A stretch of 64,000 nucleotides of DNA from NCBI GenBank assembly GCA_963750935.1, contig CAVVSR010000009.1:682001-746000 (forward strand). The letters run 5' to 3'. Within the stretch, counting starts at the first letter, position 1. Every line of letters begins with the position of its first letter. The position numbers and the translations under genes are program-made. Shown here in pieces: positions 59,989 to 64,000 of the stretch. This DNA is from JACCXG01 sp963750935 (GTDB taxonomy: Bacteria > Acidobacteriota > Vicinamibacteria > Vicinamibacterales > 2-12-FULL-66-21). A model generated the notes under the pieces. The model was given only the letters and a program-made list of their open reading frames with translations, was not told the origin of the DNA and did no database searches.

Positions 59989-61114
59989 CGATGATCAGGA
60001 AGTACGGCAGCGCGAGCGACGAGATCGCGGCCGCCACCGCGAACGCGCTCGAGAAGCCCATGCGGTCCACCATCCAGCCCATCGACGTCGAGCCGGTGCC
60101 GATGCCGGTATCGAACGCCGCGAGAATGGCGCCGAAGGCGGCGCCGCGGCGGTCGGCGGCGACGTCCCGCATCACGTATCCCACGTAAGCCGGATACGCG
60201 GTCCCGAAGCCGACTCCGAACACGATCGCCGACGTGACCATCCAGAACCGCGTGCCGCCGACTGCCAGGCATGCGAGGCCAAGACTGATCATCACCAGGC
60301 ACGGGACGAACACCCGCTTGTAGCCGACCTTGTCGCCCAGCCGCGCCGTGAAGGGCCTGGTGCAGAGGACGACGATCGCCAGGGCCGTCAGGTAGATGCT
60401 TTTCGGGGTCGTGCCGCTGGCTTCGGCGTACATCGCGGCAAAGCTGGTGATGCCGCCGTAGCCGAACGAATAGAGAAACAGTGTCAGCGAAACGGCGAGC
60501 ACTCGCCACTCGAGCAGCCCCCGCTTCGCGGGGACGGTCTCGGACTCGAACGCCGGGTGCTCCTCGAGATTCCACGCGATCGCCGCCATCACCAGGTTCA
60601 GCACGCCCGCGACGACGCACAGCCAGATCCACCCGTAGCGGTAGATCCAGAACCCGATCGTCGGCGCGACGGCGAGCGCGGCCATGGTCGACAAACCCCA
60701 GTAGCCGATACCTTCCGCGCGGCGCCGCTCGGGCAGCATCTGGGCCATGTAGGCGGCAGACGCCGACAGCAGCCCGGACCAGAACACGCCCTGCACCAGT
60801 GCGAGGGCGAGGACCAGCCGGTAGTCGGTGATGACCGCATAGAGCGCGGCGAACACCGCCAGCGCCAGGCTGGCCACGATCAGCACGCGGCGCTGCCCGA
60901 TGCGATCGGCGTAGGCGCCGGTCACCGGCGCCGAGAACGCGGACGAGTAGGTCAGGAATCCGAGAAACAGCCCGGAGGCGAACGTCGTGCCACCGAGGTC
61001 GAGAATGTGGAAGGGCGCGGTCGGCAGCAGCTGGAACGCCGAGACGAACACCGTGAAGGTGAACCCGCACATGACGAAGAAGCGGGGGGTAAACAGACGA
61101 TCGGCGGGGGGCAT
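59966..61114 (-). CDS. MFS transporter
   Basis: 382 residues, ATG at 61114, about 12 membrane helices (TPRFFVMCGFTFTVFVSAFQL first). A motif A-like loop is seen after helix 2 (GAYADRIGQRRVLI) and again in the second half (ARLGDKVGYKRVFV). It looks like a drug- or metabolite-type major facilitator, but no specific subfamily can be named. The C-terminal residues DKFRSQK and the stop are encoded by a heptad array. The ADOP gene upstream ends 31 nt before this start in the same direction, so they may be co-transcribed. It is only distantly similar to the MFS protein at 45228. Confidence 0.88.
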   Translation of the reverse strand: MPPADRLFTPRFFVMCGFTFTVFVSAFQLLPTAPFHILDLGGTTFASGLFLGFLTYSSAFSAPVTGAYADRIGQRRVLIVASLALAVFAALYAVITDYRLVLALALVQGVFWSGLLSASAAYMAQMLPERRRAEGIGYWGLSTMAALAVAPTIGFWIYRYGWIWLCVVAGVLNLVMAAIAWNLEEHPAFESETVPAKRGLLEWRVLAVSLTLFLYSFGYGGITSFAAMYAEASGTTPKSIYLTALAIVVLCTRPFTARLGDKVGYKRVFVPCLVMISLGLACLAVGGTRFWMVTSAIVFGVGFGTAYPAYVGYVMRDVAADRRGAAFGAILAAFDTGIGTGSTSMGWMVDRMGFSSAFAVAAAISSLALPYFLIIDKFRSQK

Positions 61115-61145
61115 GGAACCACCGATCGTATCAAGTCCGCGGCCG

Positions 61146-63608
61146 CTATTCGGTCTTGAGCGCGTTCACCGGATCGACGCGGGTCGCTCGCCATGCCGGC
61201 ACGAAGCTCGCGAGCAGGGCGGCGGTGGCGAGGACCACGGCGACGACCGCGAACGTCGCCGGGTCGGACGGCGTCACTTCGTGCAGGAGGCCACGCATCA
61301 GCCTGCCGGCAACGAAGGCGATCGCCAGCCCGATCGCCATGCCGGTCAGGGCCAGCGACAGCCCGCTGCCGAGCACCAGACGCAGCACGTCGGCGCGACC
61401 GGCGCCGATTGCCACACGGATACCGATCTCCCGTGTCCGGCGGCTCACGATGAACGACAGCACTCCGTAGATGCCGATAGCGGACAGCACGAGCGCCAGC
61501 CCGGCAAACACGACAAGCAGCATGCCGGTGAAGCGCGGCGCCGACAGCGTGGCCGCGACCACGCCGTCCATCGTGCGGATGTCCGAGACCGGCAGGTTCG
61601 CGTCGAGCGCTCGAATCGCCTCCCGCACCGGGCGCACCAGCGTCTGCGGATCCTGATCGGCCTTGATGACCAGGGACATGGTGCGGATCGCATTGCCCGT
61701 CGACTTGTGCCACTGGGTGTGCGGCACGTAGAACTTCTCCTTCACCACGCCGGTGATGCCGTTGTGGCGCACGTCGGCGACGACCCCGACGATCGTGACC
61801 CAGGGGCGCGTGGAGTTGCCGCTCCCGATGCGCATCCGGCCGCCAACCGGGTCACGTCCGGGCCAATACACGCGAGCCATCTGCTCGTTGATCAGCGCGA
61901 CCAGCATCGTGTCGGTGCGGTCGGCGGCGGTGATCGAACGACCGCTGAGCACGCGCTCGCCGATGGCTTCGATGTACCCGTCGGTGACAATCTGCCAGTC
62001 GCCCTTCGCGTTCGTCCCGGGCGGAGGCATGTATCCATCCACGAACACGCCCGCATCGCCGATCGTGGATGCCAATGGCAGCGAGCGGGCGGCCCCCACC
62101 GTTCGCACCCCTGGCAGCGCCCGCACCTGGTCGATCAGGCGCGAGTAGAACGCAACGACCTGTTCGGGCGTCTCGTAGCTCGCCGCCGGCAACGACAGCC
62201 GCATCGTCTGAACGCGCGACGGTTCGAACCCGAGCTCGACCCGCTGGAGCGACCACAGGCTCCGGAGCATCAGGCCGGCGCCGACGAGCAGCACGACGGC
62301 CAGCGCCATCTCGACGATCACCAGCGCATTCCGGAAGCGCTGACGCGCCCCGCCGCTCGAGGCGCCCTGCGCGCCATCCTTGAGCGAATCCGTCAGGTCA
62401 GTGCGTAGCGCGCGAACGGCCGGGGCGAGCCCGAAGACGATGCTCGTGATGACGGCGACGACTGCCGTGAAGAGCAGCACCCGACCGTCCAATGCGGCCG
62501 CAGCGACACGCGGTACGCCCGCCGGGTTCCACCAGGCGACGACGCGGACGCCGGCATAGGCGAGAGCCAGACCGAGTGCAAGCGCACCGGTCGTGAGCAC
62601 GAGGCTCTCCGTCAGCAGCTGCCGGACGACGCGGGCGCCGCTCGCACCGAGCGCCGAGCGCACCGCAATCTCGCGCTGCCGGCCTTCTGCGCGCGCCAGC
62701 AGCAGGTTGGCGACATTGGCGCAGGCGATGAGCAGCAGGAATCCGACCGCGCCGAGCAGCAGCCAGATCGCGCGGCGCACACCGCCGACGACCTCGTCGG
62801 TGAGGGACAGCACGACGGTGTCGAACTGCATCTGCACCGGATACTGCCCTTCCGCCGTCATCGCCTGGGCGATGCCGTGCAGGTCGGCGGCCGCCTGCGC
62901 CACGGTGGCGCCAGGCTTCAGCCGCCCGGCGGCATAGAGCCCATGGTTGCCGTGGTCCATGCTGGCCGGATCCATCTGGAGCGGCGCCCACAGCTGGCTC
63001 GGTTCGGGGTTCTGGAAATCGGTGGGCAGCACGAATCCGGACGGCATGACCCCGACGACCTCGTACGCGCGTCCGTTGATCTCGATTGAGCGGCCGACGA
63101 TCGAGGGATCCGCCGCAAACCGGCGAGTCCAGAGCGGATGCCCGAGCAGGACCACACGCGGGCCGTTGGGCAGGTCCTCGGCAGCACTGAACGTGCGTCC
63201 GAGCTGGGCCGTGACGCCGAGCGTCGTGAAGAGATTCGCGGTGACGCTGCCCGCGGGCAGCCGCTCCGGCTCGCCGCCGCCGGTCAGATTGACCTGTCCC
63301 TCACTCCACGCCGCCACCTCCGCCAGCGTTGTCGATCGGCGTCGATAGTCCACGACTTCGCCGGTCGAGACCCAGGTCTTGTCGAAGGCAGTCCACTTGC
63401 TCCAGATCATCACCGCACGGTCTGGCTCGGTCCATGGCAGCGGCCTGAGCAGCACGGCGTTGACGACGCTGAATATCGCAGCGTTGGCGCCGATGCCGAG
63501 CGCGAGAGTGACGATCGCGATAGCCGAGAAGCCAGGGCTGCGCCGCAACGCTCGGGCGCCAAAACGCAGGTCCTGTGCGACGGTGGCGAGGAAGGAGGAT
63601 GCAGGCAT
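61146..63608 (-). CDS. ADOP-type MacB/FtsX-like permease without prefix domain
   Basis: 820 residues, ATG at 63608 (MPASSFLATVAQDLRFGARA). The duplicated permease layout is complete: a first membrane segment (IAIVTLALGIGANAAIFSVV), a MacB core, a central FtsX block (IACANVANLLLARAEGRQREI), a second core and a C-terminal FtsX block (RRTREIGIRVAIGAGRADVL), ending WRATRVDPVNALKTE. It lacks the N-terminal prefix found in the 12866-18139 pair and resembles the gene at the left edge. No PadR gene and no ATPase are adjacent. The MFS gene follows after 31 nt. Confidence 0.93.
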   Translation of the reverse strand: MPASSFLATVAQDLRFGARALRRSPGFSAIAIVTLALGIGANAAIFSVVNAVLLRPLPWTEPDRAVMIWSKWTAFDKTWVSTGEVVDYRRRSTTLAEVAAWSEGQVNLTGGGEPERLPAGSVTANLFTTLGVTAQLGRTFSAAEDLPNGPRVVLLGHPLWTRRFAADPSIVGRSIEINGRAYEVVGVMPSGFVLPTDFQNPEPSQLWAPLQMDPASMDHGNHGLYAAGRLKPGATVAQAAADLHGIAQAMTAEGQYPVQMQFDTVVLSLTDEVVGGVRRAIWLLLGAVGFLLLIACANVANLLLARAEGRQREIAVRSALGASGARVVRQLLTESLVLTTGALALGLALAYAGVRVVAWWNPAGVPRVAAAALDGRVLLFTAVVAVITSIVFGLAPAVRALRTDLTDSLKDGAQGASSGGARQRFRNALVIVEMALAVVLLVGAGLMLRSLWSLQRVELGFEPSRVQTMRLSLPAASYETPEQVVAFYSRLIDQVRALPGVRTVGAARSLPLASTIGDAGVFVDGYMPPPGTNAKGDWQIVTDGYIEAIGERVLSGRSITAADRTDTMLVALINEQMARVYWPGRDPVGGRMRIGSGNSTRPWVTIVGVVADVRHNGITGVVKEKFYVPHTQWHKSTGNAIRTMSLVIKADQDPQTLVRPVREAIRALDANLPVSDIRTMDGVVAATLSAPRFTGMLLVVFAGLALVLSAIGIYGVLSFIVSRRTREIGIRVAIGAGRADVLRLVLGSGLSLALTGMAIGLAIAFVAGRLMRGLLHEVTPSDPATFAVVAVVLATAALLASFVPAWRATRVDPVNALKTE

Positions 63609-63668
63609 GGTTCCGGCTTAGACGTGGCCCCGCGGGCGAAAGTTGATGGCTTTGCTAAGATTTCGACT

Positions 63669-64000
63669 ATGACTCAGGACTACAGCGGCTTCCGGCCGTC
63701 ACGAATCTGGAAACGCATGGCGGCCGAGCGGCGCGCGGATGCCGCCCACCTGTTCTGGAGCGACGAACAGTCAGCTGAACAGCAGGTCGAGGCGTGCGCC
63801 TCGATCGCGACGCACATGAAGTTCCGCGCGAAGACGGTGCTCAGCCTGCCGGTCGATAAAAAGGCCAATTATCTCGTCCGGCTGCCCACGGTGTCGGATG
63901 CCGTGGCCGCGCGCGCGCTCGTCAATTACCACCTCGAGCGCCAGCGGCCGATGATGGGCGCGTTTCTCGATGCGCTCGGCGTGACCCACGAGAACGGGCT
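63669..64000 (+). CDS. Uncharacterised protein, 3' end beyond the window
   Basis: 110 codons are visible from the ATG at 63669 (MTQDYSGFRPSRIWKRMAAE) to the edge, with no stop. The part seen is helical and charged (ERRADAAHLFWSDEQSAEQQ, then KTVLSLPVDKKANYLVRLP). I recognise no domain and see no signal peptide or membrane segment. TAAGAT ends 7 nt before the ATG and there is no Shine-Dalgarno, as at other possible leaderless starts here. Divergent from the ADOP permease. Confidence 0.7.
   Translation, partial: MTQDYSGFRPSRIWKRMAAERRADAAHLFWSDEQSAEQQVEACASIATHMKFRAKTVLSLPVDKKANYLVRLPTVSDAVAARALVNYHLERQRPMMGAFLDALGVTHENG

Overview
The window looks like chromosomal DNA of an acidobacterium, most likely of the Vicinamibacteria (subdivision 6) type. 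It is very GC-rich and dense with four-base ATGA/GTGA gene overlaps. It carries four orphan MacB/FtsX-like permeases of the acidobacterial ADOP kind with PadR-type regulators, a type III glutamine synthetase and a carboxypeptidase-regulatory/TonB-type receptor. I see no rRNA, tRNA, CRISPR array, phage or classical insertion sequence.

Layout. 1-5 kb: an ADOP permease cut by the left edge and the A subunit of a type II topoisomerase. 5-6.5 kb: a GxxExxY nuclease-fold gene between inverted repeats, then a PhzF-family isomerase. 6.5-9.5 kb: a secreted metalloprotease-like / beta-propeller / outer-membrane barrel protein. 9.7-18.1 kb: glutamine synthetase III, divergent from two PadR regulators and a translationally coupled ADOP pair. 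18.2-20.8 kb: DNA polymerase IV convergent with a NYN-LOTUS RNase-like protein. 21.4-29.5 kb: a tandem cyclophilin and the AddB-AddA recombination nuclease/helicase. 29.6-34.8 kb: a four-gene export operon with three HlyD-type adaptors and one permease but no ATPase. 35-39.8 kb: an ArsR-methyltransferase regulator (SahR-like) followed by B12-dependent methionine synthase, behind a clear promoter/operator. 40-53.3 kb: an M1 aminopeptidase, an alpha/beta hydrolase, an M3 oligopeptidase, an MFS transporter, a cyclophilin, a small Cys/His protein, a DUF349 protein and two amidohydrolases. 53.4-59.9 kb: a histidine kinase/response regulator pair, divergent from a LolA-like protein and a TonB-type receptor. 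60-64 kb: another MFS transporter, a fourth ADOP permease and the start of an uncharacterised gene.

The most unusual content is not protein-coding. The window contains at least eight loci built from tandem 7-nt units, in three sequence classes. Most form two inverted arms, so a large hairpin is possible. They sit at gene ends, often supply the stop codon of the neighbouring gene, and also occur in frame inside addA and metH. A separate inverted repeat with a roughly 9-nt internal period encloses the GxxExxY gene, and a REP-like palindrome is translated inside metH.

A quality warning applies. Nine genes contain eleven single-base frameshifts. Ten are +1, mostly in short runs, and one is -1. 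Correcting each restores a full-length protein of exact codon length, so I read them as consensus errors rather than gene decay. Coordinates for those genes span the whole repaired gene.
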